The notes beneath the pieces were generated by a model. It searched no databases. It worked only from the letters and a program-made list of their open reading frames with translations, and was not told where the DNA came from. DNA of 64,000 nt from Rathayibacter sp. VKM Ac-2856 (lineage in GTDB: Bacteria > Actinomycetota > Actinomycetes > Actinomycetales > Microbacteriaceae): positions 868,001 to 932,000 of the forward strand of contig NZ_JABMLF010000001.1 of the NCBI RefSeq assembly GCF_013205055.1, read 5' to 3'. The number at the start of each line of letters is the position of its first letter. Position 1 is the stretch's first letter. A program made the position numbers and the translations under genes. Shown here in pieces: positions 17,522-26,333 of this stretch.

Positions 17522-18948
17522 CGGAGGATGGCCTTTCGTTCGATGCCGGCATCGCGGCGCAGGAGGTCGTCCTCGGTCTCGCCGTGCACGATGACGCGCG
17601 CGACTCCGTCTCGCACGGCGACGACAGGGGGGCGGCCGAGGTAGTTGTAGTTGCTCGAGAGCGACCAGCAGTAGGCGCCGGTCGCGGCGACGGCGAGCAG
17701 GTCGCCGGGCCGGACGTCGGCGGGGAGGAAGTCGTCGTGGACGACGATGTCGCCGGACTCGCAGTGCTTGCCCGCCACGCGCACGAGCGCGGGCTCGGCG
17801 TCGGAGACGCGGCCGGCGATCCGGGCCGTGTAGTCGGCGCCGTAGAGCGCGGGCCGGGCGTTGTCGCTCATGCCGCCGTCGACGCTGACGTAGCGGCGCA
17901 CGCCGTCCGTCCCCACGGCGACGTCCTTGATCGTGCCGACCTCGTAGAGGGTGAGCCCGGCGGGCCCGATCAGCGAGCGGCCCGGCTCGATCGCGATGTG
18001 CGGGACGGGGATCCCGCGGCTCGCGCACTGCTCGCCGACGGCGTCCGCGATCGCAGCGGCGATCTCGTCGATCGGCGTCGGGTCGTCGGCGCTCGTGTAG
18101 GCGATGCCGAACCCACCGCCGAGGTTGAGCTGCGGGACGGGACCGTCGGCGAGGAGCGCCGCGTGCACCGCGAGCAGGCGCGACGCCGACTCGGCGAAGC
18201 CCGCCGATCCGAAGATCTGCGAGCCGATGTGGCAGTGCAGACCGAGGAAGCGCAGGCTCGCGTGCGAGCGGATCCGCGCGACGGCGTCCGGGCAGTCCTC
18301 GAGCGTGATGCCGAACTTCTGGTCCTCGTGCGCGGTCGCGAGGAAGCTGTGGGTGTGCGCGTGCACGCCGCTGTTCACCCGCAGCCGGACCGGCTGGACG
18401 CGGCCGTGGCGCTCGGCGGCCGCAGCGACCCGCTCGATCTCGAGGACGCTGTCCAGGACGATCGCGCCGATGCCGACCTCGACCGCCCGGTCGATCTCGG
18501 CGAGCGACTTGTTGTTGCCGTGCAGGCCCATGTGCTCGGCCTCGACACCAGCGGCGAGCGCGACCGCGAGCTCTCCCCCGCTGCACGTGTCGATGTTCAG
18601 CCCCTCGGAGCGCATCCAGCGCGCGACCTCGGTGGAGAGGAACGCCTTCCCGGCGTAGTAGACGGTGACGCCGGTGCCGATCCGGCCGAGCTCGCGCTCG
18701 AAGGCCTCCCGCGTCGCGACGGCGCGGCGACGGGCGTCGTCCTCGTCGACCACGTAGAGCGGGGTGCCGAACCGCGCCGCCAGCTCGGTCGCCGCGACGC
18801 CGGCAACCTCGAGACCGCCGTCCGGCGCGCGGACGACGCCGTCGGACCAGACGCCGTCGGCGAGCGCGTTCGCGTCGTCGGGCTCGTGCAGCCAGTCCGG
18901 TGCGAGGGGATGACGGGGGGCGCGGACGGGGGCGTCGGCGTGTTCCAC
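17518..18948 (-). CDS. lysA: Diaminopimelate decarboxylase
   Basis: 476 residues, fold type III PLP enzyme making lysine from meso-diaminopimelate, the last step of the pathway whose other genes dapC, dapD and dapE lie later in this window. The PLP lysine is in VYYAGKAFLSTEVARW, with GLHCHIGSQIF, LNLGGGFGI, IEPGRSLIGPAG and the catalytic cysteine motif KHCESGDI. Start GTG at 18948 lies about 10 nt behind GTGAGG. It opens the lysA-hom-thrC-thrB unit; the coupling of lysA and hom by a 4-nt overlap means the first enzyme of the threonine branch is made together with the last of the lysine branch. Confidence 0.96.
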   Translation of the reverse strand: MEHADAPVRAPRHPLAPDWLHEPDDANALADGVWSDGVVRAPDGGLEVAGVAATELAARFGTPLYVVDEDDARRRAVATREAFERELGRIGTGVTVYYAGKAFLSTEVARWMRSEGLNIDTCSGGELAVALAAGVEAEHMGLHGNNKSLAEIDRAVEVGIGAIVLDSVLEIERVAAAAERHGRVQPVRLRVNSGVHAHTHSFLATAHEDQKFGITLEDCPDAVARIRSHASLRFLGLHCHIGSQIFGSAGFAESASRLLAVHAALLADGPVPQLNLGGGFGIAYTSADDPTPIDEIAAAIADAVGEQCASRGIPVPHIAIEPGRSLIGPAGLTLYEVGTIKDVAVGTDGVRRYVSVDGGMSDNARPALYGADYTARIAGRVSDAEPALVRVAGKHCESGDIVVHDDFLPADVRPGDLLAVAATGAYCWSLSSNYNYLGRPPVVAVRDGVARVIVHGETEDDLLRRDAGIERKAILR

Positions 18949-19131
18949 GGGTGAGACCTCACAGAAGAGAGTGGGAGCGTCACTGCGTGGCGAGCGAGTC
19001 CGGATTGACCCCTGAAGCCAGCAAGATCCTTGAGAGTGCTGTCGATGAGCGTGCGCTCAGTGCGCTCCCAGCGGGGAGCACGGGCACAGGGCTCCGATCC
19101 TACCGGTCGAGCGCCGCGGGTCCGTGTCGCA

Positions 19132-19905
19132 TCAGGAGCAGACGCCGGTCTCCTGCTGGGCGGGATCGCTGAGGAACGTCGGGGACAGGTCGAACGAGGC
19201 GTCGAGCGAGTCGGCCCGCACGGTGACGCCGGTGAGCGCGAGCCCCGTCGGCAGGGCGTCGGCGATGCAGACGGACCGGGCGGCGAGCAGGCCCTCCGCC
19301 ACGGAGCCGAAGCGGTCCTCGACGTCGGCGGCGCTGATCGTCGTGCCGCCCGCCGTCACCTCGGACGGAGTCAGCTCGATCGCGCCGTCGGCCGCGCCCA
19401 GCTCGATGCCGACGCCCGCGGCGAGGGTGAGCCCGAGGACCTCGACCGAGGTGTTCACGCGCACCAGCGGCGGATCGAGGGTCACGCCGTCGATGGGCAC
19501 CTCGCTCCGAGCGGCGACGAGCGTCTCGACCGAGTCCGGGTCGAGCGCGACGGTCGCGCGTCCCGCCTCGATCGCGCCGCTCCCGCTCGCCGGGACGCCC
19601 TCGAGGGTCGCATCGACGTCGCCGTTCAGATCGCCGAACGCGACGTCGGCGCTGCGGACGTCCAGCCGGTCGAGCGTGCCGCCGATCAGCTGCGGCAGCA
19701 CCGCCCAGCCGGCGACCTCGACCTCGACGGGGTGGTCGGCGGGGAGGGACAGCGCCTCCCGGATGCTGGACGCGGCGGTGTCTGCGACGGCGCGACGCGC
19801 GAGCACGTCCCCGACGACGGCCGCCACGGCCAAGAGGAGGACGAGCACGATCACGACGATCGTCACGCGGCGCCCTCGGCGCGGCGCGGCGCCGGTGGCG
19901 GTCAC
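19132..19905 (-). CDS. DUF2993 (LmeA-like) membrane-anchored protein
   Basis: 257 residues. A basic N-terminus ([11 protein letters not shown]) leads into a single hydrophobic helix (about residues 14-36), so the protein is anchored in or exported through the membrane. The rest matches the DUF2993 pattern: a stretch [19 protein letters not shown], then [20 protein letters not shown], then several short beta-rich repeats ending with a Cys-containing tail. The mycobacterial family member LmeA acts in lipomannan elongation in the cell envelope; that function is inferred here only by family. It overlaps the argS stop by 4 nt. Confidence 0.75.
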   Translation of the reverse strand: MTATGAAPRRGRRVTIVVIVLVLLLAVAAVVGDVLARRAVADTAASSIREALSLPADHPVEVEVAGWAVLPQLIGGTLDRLDVRSADVAFGDLNGDVDATLEGVPASGSGAIEAGRATVALDPDSVETLVAARSEVPIDGVTLDPPLVRVNTSVEVLGLTLAAGVGIELGAADGAIELTPSEVTAGGTTISAADVEDRFGSVAEGLLAARSVCIADALPTGLALTGVTVRADSLDASFDLSPTFLSDPAQQETGVCS

Positions 19906-21560
19906 ATCCGGTCCGGAGCGGTGACGCCGAGCATCGTGAGCCCGTTGCGCAGAACCTGCGCGGTCGCCTCGTTGAGGCGCAGGCGGGTCGAGTGGACCGC
20001 CTCGATCGGGTCGTCGCCCTGCGGCACGACCCGGCAGTTGTCGTACCAGCGGTGGTAGAGGCCGGCGATCTCCTCGAGGTAGCGGGCGACGCGGTGCGGC
20101 TCACGCAGCTCGGCGGCGAGGGCGACGATCCGCGGGAACTCCTGCAGACCGCCGAGCAGCGCCGACTCGCTCGGGTGCACGAGCGTCTCGGGCGCGAACG
20201 GCTCGCGCGGCACTCCCGAGGCCTCCGCCTTCGCCGCGACCTGGCGGGTGCGGGCGTGCGCGTACTGCACGTAGTAGACCGGGTTGTCGTTGCTGCGCTT
20301 GGTGAGCAGGTCGAGGTCGATGTCGAGCGAGGAGTCGGCGGAGGAGCGCACGAGCGAGTAGCGCGCCGCATCGACGCCGACGGCCTCGACGAGGTCCTCC
20401 ATCGTCACGACGGTGCCGGCGCGCTTGGACATCCGCACGGCCTGGCCGTCGCGGAGCAGGTTGACGAGCTGCCCGATCAGGATCTCGAGGTTGACGCCCG
20501 GGGTGTCGCCGAAGGCCGCGCACATCGCCATCATCCGGCCGATGTAGCCGTGGTGGTCGGCCCCCAGCATGATGATCGCCCGGTCGAAGCCGCGCTCGCG
20601 CTTGTCGAGGTAGTAGGCGAGGTCGCCCGCGATGTAGGCCGCCTCGCCGTCGCTCTTGATGATGACGCGGTCGCGGTCGTCGCCGAAGTCCGTGGTGCGC
20701 AGCCAGGTCGCGCCGTCGGCCTCGTAGATGTGGCCGAGACCGCGGAGGCGCTCGATCGCCCGCTCGACGGCGCGCGACTCGTGCAGGGAGTTCTCGTGGA
20801 AGTAGACGTCGAAGTCGACGCCGAACTCGTGCAGGCTCTGCTTGATCTCGCCGAACATCAGGTCGACGCCGATCGAGCGGAAGGTCTCGTCCAGCTCCGC
20901 CTCGGGCAGGACCGAGAGATCGCCCGGGTAGGCGGCGACGACCCGGTCGGCGATGTCGGCGATGTAGGCGCCGCCGTAGCCGTCCTCGGGGGTCGGCTCG
21001 CCGCGGTAGGCGGCCAGGACGCTCCGGGTGAAGCGGTCGATCTGCGCCCCGTGGTCGTTGAAGTAGTACTCGCGGGTCACCTCGGCGCCCTGAGCGATCA
21101 GCACGCGCGCCAGGCTGTCGCCGACGGCCGCCCAGCGGGTGCCGCCGATGTGGATCGGACCGGTGGGGTTGGCCGAGACGAACTCGAGGTTCATCCGCAC
21201 TCCGGAGTAGACGGAGCCGGTGCCGTAGGCCTCGCCGGCGTCGACGATGGTGCCGGCGAGCGCGCCCGCGGCGGCCGCGTCGAGGCGTACGTTGAGGAAT
21301 CCGGGGCCCGCGACCTCGACGGAGGCCACGCCGTCGACCGCGCCGAGTCCCTCGGCGAGCTCGGTGGCGAGCTCGCGCGGGTTCGCTCCGGCCTTCTTCG
21401 CGATCTTCATCGCGATGTTCGAGGCCCAGTCGCCGTGGTCGCGGTTCTTGGGGCGCTCGAGCACCACGTCGGCGAGCGCGACCTCGGCGTCGCTCCCTCG
21501 TCGCTGCACGGCGTCGAGGACGAGGGCGTGCAGGGAGGCGGCGAGCTGTTCGGGAGTCAC
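19902..21560 (-). CDS. argS: Arginyl-tRNA synthetase
   Basis: 552 residues, class Ia synthetase that charges tRNA-Arg. The HIGH signature is HIGG in [15 protein letters not shown], and the KMSK loop is [16 protein letters not shown]. An N-terminal Add-1 domain and a C-terminal DALR anticodon-binding domain ([11 protein letters not shown] onward) are present. Start GTG at 21560: a TAGAAT -10 box (21574-21569 on the minus strand) lies 8 nt upstream, so the message should be leaderless. A long open frame continues to 21857 but runs over the divergent lipoprotein gene and is not coding. Confidence 0.96.
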   Translation of the reverse strand: MTPEQLAASLHALVLDAVQRRGSDAEVALADVVLERPKNRDHGDWASNIAMKIAKKAGANPRELATELAEGLGAVDGVASVEVAGPGFLNVRLDAAAAGALAGTIVDAGEAYGTGSVYSGVRMNLEFVSANPTGPIHIGGTRWAAVGDSLARVLIAQGAEVTREYYFNDHGAQIDRFTRSVLAAYRGEPTPEDGYGGAYIADIADRVVAAYPGDLSVLPEAELDETFRSIGVDLMFGEIKQSLHEFGVDFDVYFHENSLHESRAVERAIERLRGLGHIYEADGATWLRTTDFGDDRDRVIIKSDGEAAYIAGDLAYYLDKRERGFDRAIIMLGADHHGYIGRMMAMCAAFGDTPGVNLEILIGQLVNLLRDGQAVRMSKRAGTVVTMEDLVEAVGVDAARYSLVRSSADSSLDIDLDLLTKRSNDNPVYYVQYAHARTRQVAAKAEASGVPREPFAPETLVHPSESALLGGLQEFPRIVALAAELREPHRVARYLEEIAGLYHRWYDNCRVVPQGDDPIEAVHSTRLRLNEATAQVLRNGLTMLGVTAPDRM

Positions 21561-21568
21561 GGGGAGCG

Positions 21569-21635
21569 ATTCTACCGGCCGGTCCGCGCACCCACGGCGA
21601 GCGCCCGGCTCCCCGCGGCCCGCGATTGCTAGGGT
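21569..21635. promoter_or_regulatory. Divergent leaderless promoters of argS and a lipoprotein gene
   Basis: On the minus strand TAGAAT (21574-21569) sits 8 nt before the argS GTG. On the plus strand TAGGGT (21630-21635) sits 7 nt before the ATG of the lipoprotein gene. Both spacings put the transcription start at or next to the start codon. No good -35 boxes stand out, which is common for actinobacterial housekeeping promoters. Confidence 0.6.
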
Positions 21636-21642
21636 GCCCCGC

Positions 21643-22170
21643 ATGCGCCGCCCCGCCGCCCTCGCTCTCCTCGTCGTCGTCTCGGCCCTCGCCGGCTGCG
21701 CGCCCGCCGCGGACCCGGCGCCGAGCGCGAGCGACGCCGCCGTCACCGGGACTCCCGTGCCCGCAACCTGCGAGGAGCTCGTCCCCTCCTCCGCGCTGAC
21801 CGGCCTGTGGGCGGACTTCACGCCCAGCGACGCCGTGGAGCCGACCGCGGTCTCCACCGAGATCGCCTCCTACGACGGCCTCGTCTGCGGCTGGGCCGAC
21901 CCCGAGGGCGCCGACTTCCAGCTGGCGGTCGCGCAGCTGGAGCCGGCCGTCATCGAGGCGCTCAAGAACGAGTTCTTCACGACGAGCGAGGCCGTGCCCA
22001 CCTACGGCAGGCCGCCGGAGATCGAGGGCTACTACGAGGTCGCCGACGGGCGCGGCGTCGCGGACGCCTTCATCGGCGACTACTGGCTCGAGGCGTCGAG
22101 CGCGTCGTTCGTGGAGCCGGGCGACCCCGAGCCGCTCGTGCGCGCGGCGCTCGCCGCCCTCGCCGGCTGA
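21643..22170 (+). CDS. Small secreted lipoprotein of unknown function
   Basis: 175 residues with a clear lipoprotein signal: [20 protein letters not shown], lipobox LAGC with Cys at residue 20. After a Pro/Ala/Ser linker the mature domain has two further cysteines ([10 protein letters not shown] and [11 protein letters not shown]) that could form a disulfide. I do not recognise a family; the C-E-L ... C-G-W pattern recalls DUF3558-type actinobacterial lipoproteins but that is only an impression. It is divergent from argS. The ATG at 21643 fits a leaderless message from TAGGGT; longer in-frame starts overlap argS and are unlikely. Confidence 0.75.
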   Translation: MRRPAALALLVVVSALAGCAPAADPAPSASDAAVTGTPVPATCEELVPSSALTGLWADFTPSDAVEPTAVSTEIASYDGLVCGWADPEGADFQLAVAQLEPAVIEALKNEFFTTSEAVPTYGRPPEIEGYYEVADGRGVADAFIGDYWLEASSASFVEPGDPEPLVRAALAALAG

Positions 22171-22181
22171 CGCTCGCCGCT

Positions 22182-22197
22182 CGGACGGCGCCGTCCG
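22182..22197. terminator. Possible bidirectional terminator palindrome
   Basis: A 16-nt perfect palindrome CGGACGGCGCCGTCCG lies between the convergent lipoprotein and transglutaminase-like genes. It can form a GC stem but has little loop and no T-run. Confidence 0.35.
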
Positions 22198-22226
22198 CTC
22201 CGACGACGATGCTCAGCCGACGCCGC

Positions 22227-23021
22227 TCAGCCCAGGCGGACCGGCGAGACGTGGTCGTCCTCGATGACCTCGTCGCAGCTCGCCTCGACGCTCATCGTCT
22301 CGAGGCGCAGATCGGTGAGGTAGCTGCTGAGGAACGCCGTGTCCGCGGTGTCCCGGCCGGAGGAGATGCGGAGCATCGACGGGCGCGGAGCGAGCCGGGT
22401 CGCATCGACCGCGTGCCAGGCTCCGTCGACCCAGGCCTCGGAGACGGCGTGGAAGTCGCGCGGCTCGAGGCCGGGCGCGTAGACGGCGGTGACCCGCGCC
22501 GGGATGTCGAGCGCGCGGAGCAGCCCCACGACCGTGTGCGCGAAGTCGCGGCAGACACCCTGACCGCTCTCGATCACCTGCGCCGCTCCCCCGGTGGCGA
22601 TTGTGGAGCCGTAGACGTAGGAGAGGTGGGAGTGCACCCACTCCTCGACAGCGGTGAGCGCCTCGAAGCCCTTCGCCCGCCCGAACTCACGGCGGGCGAT
22701 TCCGCCGAGCGCGTCGGTCTCCGCGTAGCGGCTCGGTCGGAGGTACTCGACCAGCTCGAGCTCGCTCGGCTCGTCGGGGGTGCCGCGGCCCGAGACCCGC
22801 CCGCGGTACTCCACCTGCATCGCGCCGGCGTTCGCCGCCACGCGGTGCACGCGGGCGCCGTGCCGGGCCGGGAACTCGCGCACCGGAATGGGCTCGCCGT
22901 CCAGCGTGACGGCGAAGGAGTCCTCGAACGAGTCGCCCGTCGGCGTCGCCGCCACCAGGAAGACGAGGTCGGTCGGACCGTTCAGTCGCAGGCCCAGCGA
23001 GGCGGAGACGGTGCGCAGCAT
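22227..23021 (-). CDS. Transglutaminase-like cysteine protease-fold protein
   Basis: 264 residues. The N-terminal half looks like the beta-rich bacterial transglutaminase N-domain; the C-terminal half has the transglutaminase-like catalytic core: Cys in SGQGVCRDFAHTVVGLLRAL, His in EPRDFHAVSEAWVDGAWHAV, and Asp in VDATRLAPR. These are the expected triad in the expected order. There is no signal peptide, so it should act in the cytoplasm. Members are often annotated as transglutaminase family proteins; substrates are unknown. The ATG at 23021 starts MLRTVSASLGLRLNG. The upstream frame to 23639 crosses the tRNA gene and is not coding. Confidence 0.8.
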   Translation of the reverse strand: MLRTVSASLGLRLNGPTDLVFLVAATPTGDSFEDSFAVTLDGEPIPVREFPARHGARVHRVAANAGAMQVEYRGRVSGRGTPDEPSELELVEYLRPSRYAETDALGGIARREFGRAKGFEALTAVEEWVHSHLSYVYGSTIATGGAAQVIESGQGVCRDFAHTVVGLLRALDIPARVTAVYAPGLEPRDFHAVSEAWVDGAWHAVDATRLAPRPSMLRISSGRDTADTAFLSSYLTDLRLETMSVEASCDEVIEDDHVSPVRLG

Positions 23022-23083
23022 GCCCCCATCGTGGCACGGCCGCACGGCCCGCCAGAGCGTCCGGGGAGGCGCACCCCGGGTGC

Positions 23084-23089
23084 TAATGT
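23084..23089 (+). promoter_or_regulatory. -10 box of the tRNA-Arg gene
   Basis: TAATGT lies 15 nt before the mature 5' end of the tRNA, giving a transcription start near 23096. The -35 region is GC-rich and not recognisable. Confidence 0.45.
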
Positions 23090-23104
23090 TGACAGGCACT
23101 CCTG

Positions 23105-23179
23105 GCCCCCATAGCTCAGGGGATAGAGCACTGCCCTCCGGAGGCAGGGGCGTAGGTTCGAATCCTACTGGGGGCACCA
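23105..23179 (+). tRNA. tRNA-Arg, anticodon CCG
   Basis: A complete cloverleaf can be folded by eye. The acceptor stem GCCCCCA pairs with TGGGGGC; the D stem is GCTC/GAGC; the anticodon stem CTGCC/GGCAG holds loop CTCCGGA with anticodon CCG; the T arm is GTAGG-TTCGAAT-CCTAC. The CCA end is encoded (23177-23179). It decodes CGG, a frequent arginine codon in this GC-rich genome. A hairpin terminator follows 5 nt downstream. Confidence 0.96.
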
Positions 23180-23183
23180 TCTC

Positions 23184-23226
23184 CGAAGGCCCGGGACGAC
23201 GCTGCGAAGCGCTGCCCGGGCCTTCG
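23184..23226 (+). terminator. Hairpin terminator after tRNA-Arg
   Basis: A perfect 12-bp stem (CGAAGGCCCGGG, 23184-23195, with CCCGGGCCTTCG, 23215-23226) encloses a 19-nt loop and starts 5 nt after the tRNA CCA. The tail TCGTCGTT is only weakly T-rich. It also lies downstream of the convergent DUF7882 gene. Confidence 0.7.
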
Positions 23227-23257
23227 TCGTTCCGGACGGCTCCAGCCGCGGCGGCGC

Positions 23258-23590
23258 CTAGCCCCGGTTCGACCGCGAGGCGGGACGCGCCGGCTCGGCC
23301 GGCTCCGCCGTGGCGTAGAGGCCACCGGCTGAATTGGCCAGATCGGTGAGCTCCGCGATCCACGCCGGGTTGATGCGCGGCATCCGACCGCCGAAGTAGG
23401 TGAAGCGGAGGGACAGAGCGGGGTGCAGCCAGATCGCGTTGCGGCCGTCGCCCGCGCCGGGATCGTTCCGCCAGCTCAGCAGGAACGCCTCGCTGCGGCG
23501 GAGCTTCGCGACGATCACGATCTGCAGATGGGCGAGCACGCGGTCCTCGACGTCGATCTCGGCGGACTCGTCGTAGTACAGCTTCCCCAT
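23258..23590 (-). CDS. DUF7882 family small protein
   Basis: 110 residues, MGKLYYDESAEIDVEDRVLA, then VIVAKLRRSEAFLLSW, IWLHPALSLRFTYFG, and a tail of Pro/Ala-rich residues. This matches a family very common in Microbacteriaceae that public annotations once called ATP-dependent DNA ligase; there is no ligase motif (no KxDG) and the length is far too short for one. Function is unknown. Start ATG at 23590 follows GGGAGAGG. It lies alone between tRNA-Arg and the broken acyltransferase. Confidence 0.75.
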   Translation of the reverse strand: MGKLYYDESAEIDVEDRVLAHLQIVIVAKLRRSEAFLLSWRNDPGAGDGRNAIWLHPALSLRFTYFGGRMPRINPAWIAELTDLANSAGGLYATAEPAEPARPASRSNRG

Positions 23591-23812
23591 CGGCCTCTCC
23601 CGCTAGCTCTCGGCCGACGTGCCGCCTGCCCCCCACCACTATTCAATGCGCGCCAGTGCCCATTTCTGGGGAACGCCGAATCGAGGGTGGCAGTGGTACG
23701 GGCGTCGCTGCATTCCTCCGGAATCGTGATCGGGAAGGGCCTCAGAGGCCGGCGGGGCACCGCCGGGCCGTCGGGCAGCCAGAGCCCAGGAGCACCTTCG
23801 ATCCTTCTCCGC

Positions 23813-24957
23813 TCAGAGTCCCGCGCGATCACCGCTCCGGTCGAGCGGAGGCACTTCGTCCTTGCGCCCTGCCCTTCCACGCCCGTCGCTCTCGAGACGC
23901 TTGCGAAGTCGCGCGGCAGGTTGCTCGACAGCCCGGAAGATCAGCTCGGCCAGCGCGATCGTCAGTGCCAGCGAGACGATGTCGACCAGCGGAGCCACGG
24001 GAACGATCTCTGCGACGAGGCCGAGGACGAGCCTGTGCACCAGGTAGATCGAGAACGAAAGCACACCCAGGCGCACCGCGACGGGGTGATTGAGCACTCG
24101 ACCGATCACCGAATCAGGGCGCGTGATGATCAGCCAGAAGATCGGGACGAGGCAGGCGTACTGGATCGAATGGCGAACGTGAGTCTCAGCGAATCGGGGA
24201 GGACGGCGGTCACCGCGAAGACGACGACAGCGATCGGCGCGAGCACTTTGCCCATCGTGTCGGCTCGGAGTCCGAACGGCGGACGATCCCCCAGCGCCGG
24301 ATTCCAAGCAAGGGCGAGAGCCGCGCCGAGGATGAGCCCGTCGAAGCGGGTATCGGTGGAGACGTAGAGGCGGAAGAAGCTCGCGTCGAGCACGAAGAAG
24401 AGCACCACGCGCCAGACCAGGACAGCGACCGCTGCGGCGATCAGGACGAACGCGATACGCCGATAGGTGAGCCGCCTCCACAGCAGGAGGATGAGGGCGG
24501 CGGGAAAGATCAGATAGAAGTGCTCCTCGACAGCGAGCGACCACAGCATGCTCGACTCCGGGGGAAGTCCGTCGCGACCGGCGACGACGAGGTAGTAGTT
24601 CGTGTAGTTGAAGACCTCGGCCAGCACACCCCACCCGGTCGTGGTGGCCGGCAGCAGTCCAGCGGCACCGACCATGACGCAGAGGACGATGGCGATCAGC
24701 GCCGGCGGCGTGATGCGGAGCAGCCGCCGGAGGTAGAACCGGGACAGCGCGATCCGACCCGTCCGCTCGCGTTCGCGTCGCAGGAGCGTGGTGATCAGGT
24801 AGCCGCTGAGGAAGAAGAAGACCGTGACCCCGACATGACCGGGCCAGAGGCCGGGAGCGGTCGCTCCATGACCCACGAAGACGATCAGCACCGCTATCGC
24901 GCGGACTCCATCGAGAGATGGGATCGAGAACGTTCCGTGCACTCGTGTGGCAGTCAT
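23813..24957 (-). pseudogene. Acyltransferase 3 family (OafA/YrhL-like), interrupted by a frameshift
   Basis: An integral-membrane O-acyltransferase that would modify surface sugars. The 5' part (ATG 24957) has the family start SLDGVRAIAVLIVFVGHG, the FFFLSGYLITTLLRRE segment and several membrane helices, up to about 24180. There the frame is lost, and the homologous end (HSIQYACLVPIFWLIIT, LSFSIYLVHRLVLGLVAEI) continues in another minus-strand frame down to 23813. Joining the two needs one extra base near 24165-24185, which would give about 381 residues, normal for the family. Either the gene is a recent pseudogene or the base call is wrong. The gene may be related in role to the glycan locus at 1-9290, but is not close to it. 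Confidence 0.8.
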
Positions 24958-25155
24958 GGCCCCCCCCCGGCTTCGACCGCGACATTAGCGCGTGAAGCGC
25001 GCCTCCAGCGCGCACAGCGACCCGGATCAGGTCGACGATCGATGCGATCGACCGTCTCCGACTCCCCCACTCCTCGGGGCGCGACCGAGGCCCGCGGCCC
25101 TCACGTCATGTTCTGGGCAGAGGCAGGCGACGCCGACACGACGTCGGCGGGCACC

Positions 25156-25296
25156 TCAGTCGTAGTAGTGCACGATCCGAGCATGCTCGGGCGAGCACGT
25201 GGTCGACCGCGACCGCGCCGGAGCCGTGCGGCAGTACTCGCAGCGGCGGATTCCGGGCATCTCGTCCTCCGCGGAAGAGGGCGACGCGACCGGCAT
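25156..25296 (-). CDS. Possible 46-residue protein with CxxC motif
   Basis: A short open frame beginning ATG at 25296 behind GAAGG. The protein ends with a cysteine/histidine cluster, RRCEYCRTAPARSRSTTC, then PEH, a CxxC-x11-C-x3-H pattern that could bind zinc. Third codon positions are about 90 percent G or C, as in the real genes around it, whereas the frame upstream of 25296 is not. No family is recognised. It could instead be the remnant of a longer zinc-ribbon gene. It stands alone between the broken acyltransferase and a two-component system. Confidence 0.4.
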   Translation of the reverse strand: MPVASPSSAEDEMPGIRRCEYCRTAPARSRSTTCSPEHARIVHYYD

Positions 25297-25654
25297 CGCC
25301 TTCTCACCCGCAGCCACCCTCTCGGGTCGCTCGTGCAGCAGGGAACGTCCTGCGATCAGGGCAGAGTCCCTCCACAGGAGGAACGGTCTTCTGGAGATGT
25401 TCATGAGCATCAGGGCACCGTAACCATGCGACTTTTCGGGTCGTCGCATATCGACTGCGACGTTCGGGTCGTCGCATATTGACGTACTCTACGGCCCCCA
25501 TCCGGGTCTCAACAGAGCAAAATCCCGTGCAGAAGCTGGCAAGTGCGGCCCCTCCTGCATCGTTCTTCCGCGGGGATGCCCCCACTCCGTCCGGAGGTCG
25601 ACGTCCTGCGCGGCGCAGGCGCGGTTCCTGAGAGCGGCGTCGTAGGGTGAGCGC
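25297..25654. other. Intergenic region upstream of the response regulator
   Basis: 358 nt without a convincing gene. It holds the paired 21-bp direct repeats described separately and, at 25643-25648, a TAGGGT -10 box 6 nt before the GTG of the response regulator, which implies a leaderless message. Base composition near 25420-25500 is clearly less GC-rich than the surroundings. Confidence 0.5.
25435..25483 (+). repeat. Pair of 21-bp direct repeats, 28-bp period
   Basis: TTCGGGTCGTCGCATATCGAC (21 bases; 25435 to 25455) recurs at 25463 to 25483 with a single C to T change. The two lie 28 bp apart, so not an exact whole number of helical turns from each other but near 2.7 turns. They stand 170-220 bp upstream of the response regulator and could be protein-binding sites or a small remnant of a repeat array. 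Confidence 0.75.
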
Positions 25655-26329
25655 GTGAAGATCCTTGTCGTCGAAGACGATCCAGCCATGGGCGAAGCGC
25701 TCGTGGGCGGCCTAGAAGACGCCGGCTACGAGGCGGTGCTGACCACGAACGGCATCGATGCGCTCGTCGCGTTCAGCAACGCCGAGTTCTCCGCCGCGAT
25801 CGTCGACGTGATGCTCCCCGCGATGTCGGGCTTCGAGATCTGCCGGCGCATCCGCGAGCTCGGCCGCTCGACCCCGATCCTGCTGCTCACGGCGCGCGAC
25901 TCCGTCGAGGACCGCGTGTTCGGCCTGGACGCGGGTGCGGACGACTACCTGACGAAGCCGTTCGCCTTCACCGAGCTGAACGCGCGACTGCGCGCGCTGC
26001 TGCGCCGCAGCCCCTCGCTGATGTCCACCTCGATCGAGGTCGGCCGCATCACCGTCGACGGCTCGAGTATCCGCCGCACCGCGGACAGCACCCGCATCCA
26101 CGTCAGCCCGAAGGAGCTCGAGCTGCTGAAGCTGCTGATCTCGCCGGTCGGCTCCGTGGTCACCCGCCAGCGCATCCTCTCCGAGATCTGGGGCGGCGGC
26201 GAGATCGTCGACAACAACATCGTCGACCAGTACGTGAGCTACCTCCGCAAGAAGCTGCCCGCCGAGGACACCGGCGTGAGCATCGTCACCGTGCGCGGCA
26301 AGGGCTACTTCCTCCGCCCGGTCGAGTAG
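25655..26329 (+). CDS. OmpR/PhoB-family response regulator
   Basis: 224 residues. The receiver domain (1-115) has the acidic pair VVEDDPAM, phospho-acceptor Asp in AAIVDVMLPAMSG, Thr in LLLTARD and Lys in LTKPFAFTEL. The C-terminal winged-helix domain (about 130-224) carries SPKELELLKLLISP and VSYLRKKL. The GTG start lies 6 nt after a TAGGGT -10 box, so a leaderless transcript is likely. The partner kinase begins 4 nt after its stop. Neither target genes nor the signal can be read from the sequence; no transporter or enzyme is attached to the pair. Confidence 0.93.
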   Translation: MKILVVEDDPAMGEALVGGLEDAGYEAVLTTNGIDALVAFSNAEFSAAIVDVMLPAMSGFEICRRIRELGRSTPILLLTARDSVEDRVFGLDAGADDYLTKPFAFTELNARLRALLRRSPSLMSTSIEVGRITVDGSSIRRTADSTRIHVSPKELELLKLLISPVGSVVTRQRILSEIWGGGEIVDNNIVDQYVSYLRKKLPAEDTGVSIVTVRGKGYFLRPVE

Positions 26330-26333
26330 CCGC

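Noticed and set aside
23258-23590. Label ATP-dependent DNA ligase for the small protein
   Set aside because: No KxDG or other nucleotidyltransferase motif, only 110 residues; the name is an old database error for this family.
22227-23639. Long minus-strand frame of 470 codons upstream of the transglutaminase-like protein
   Set aside because: It reads through the tRNA gene and its terminator; the homology starts at ATG 23021.
25199-25423. A 74-codon plus-strand frame
   Set aside because: Opposite the 46-residue candidate; weak third-position bias and no start site.
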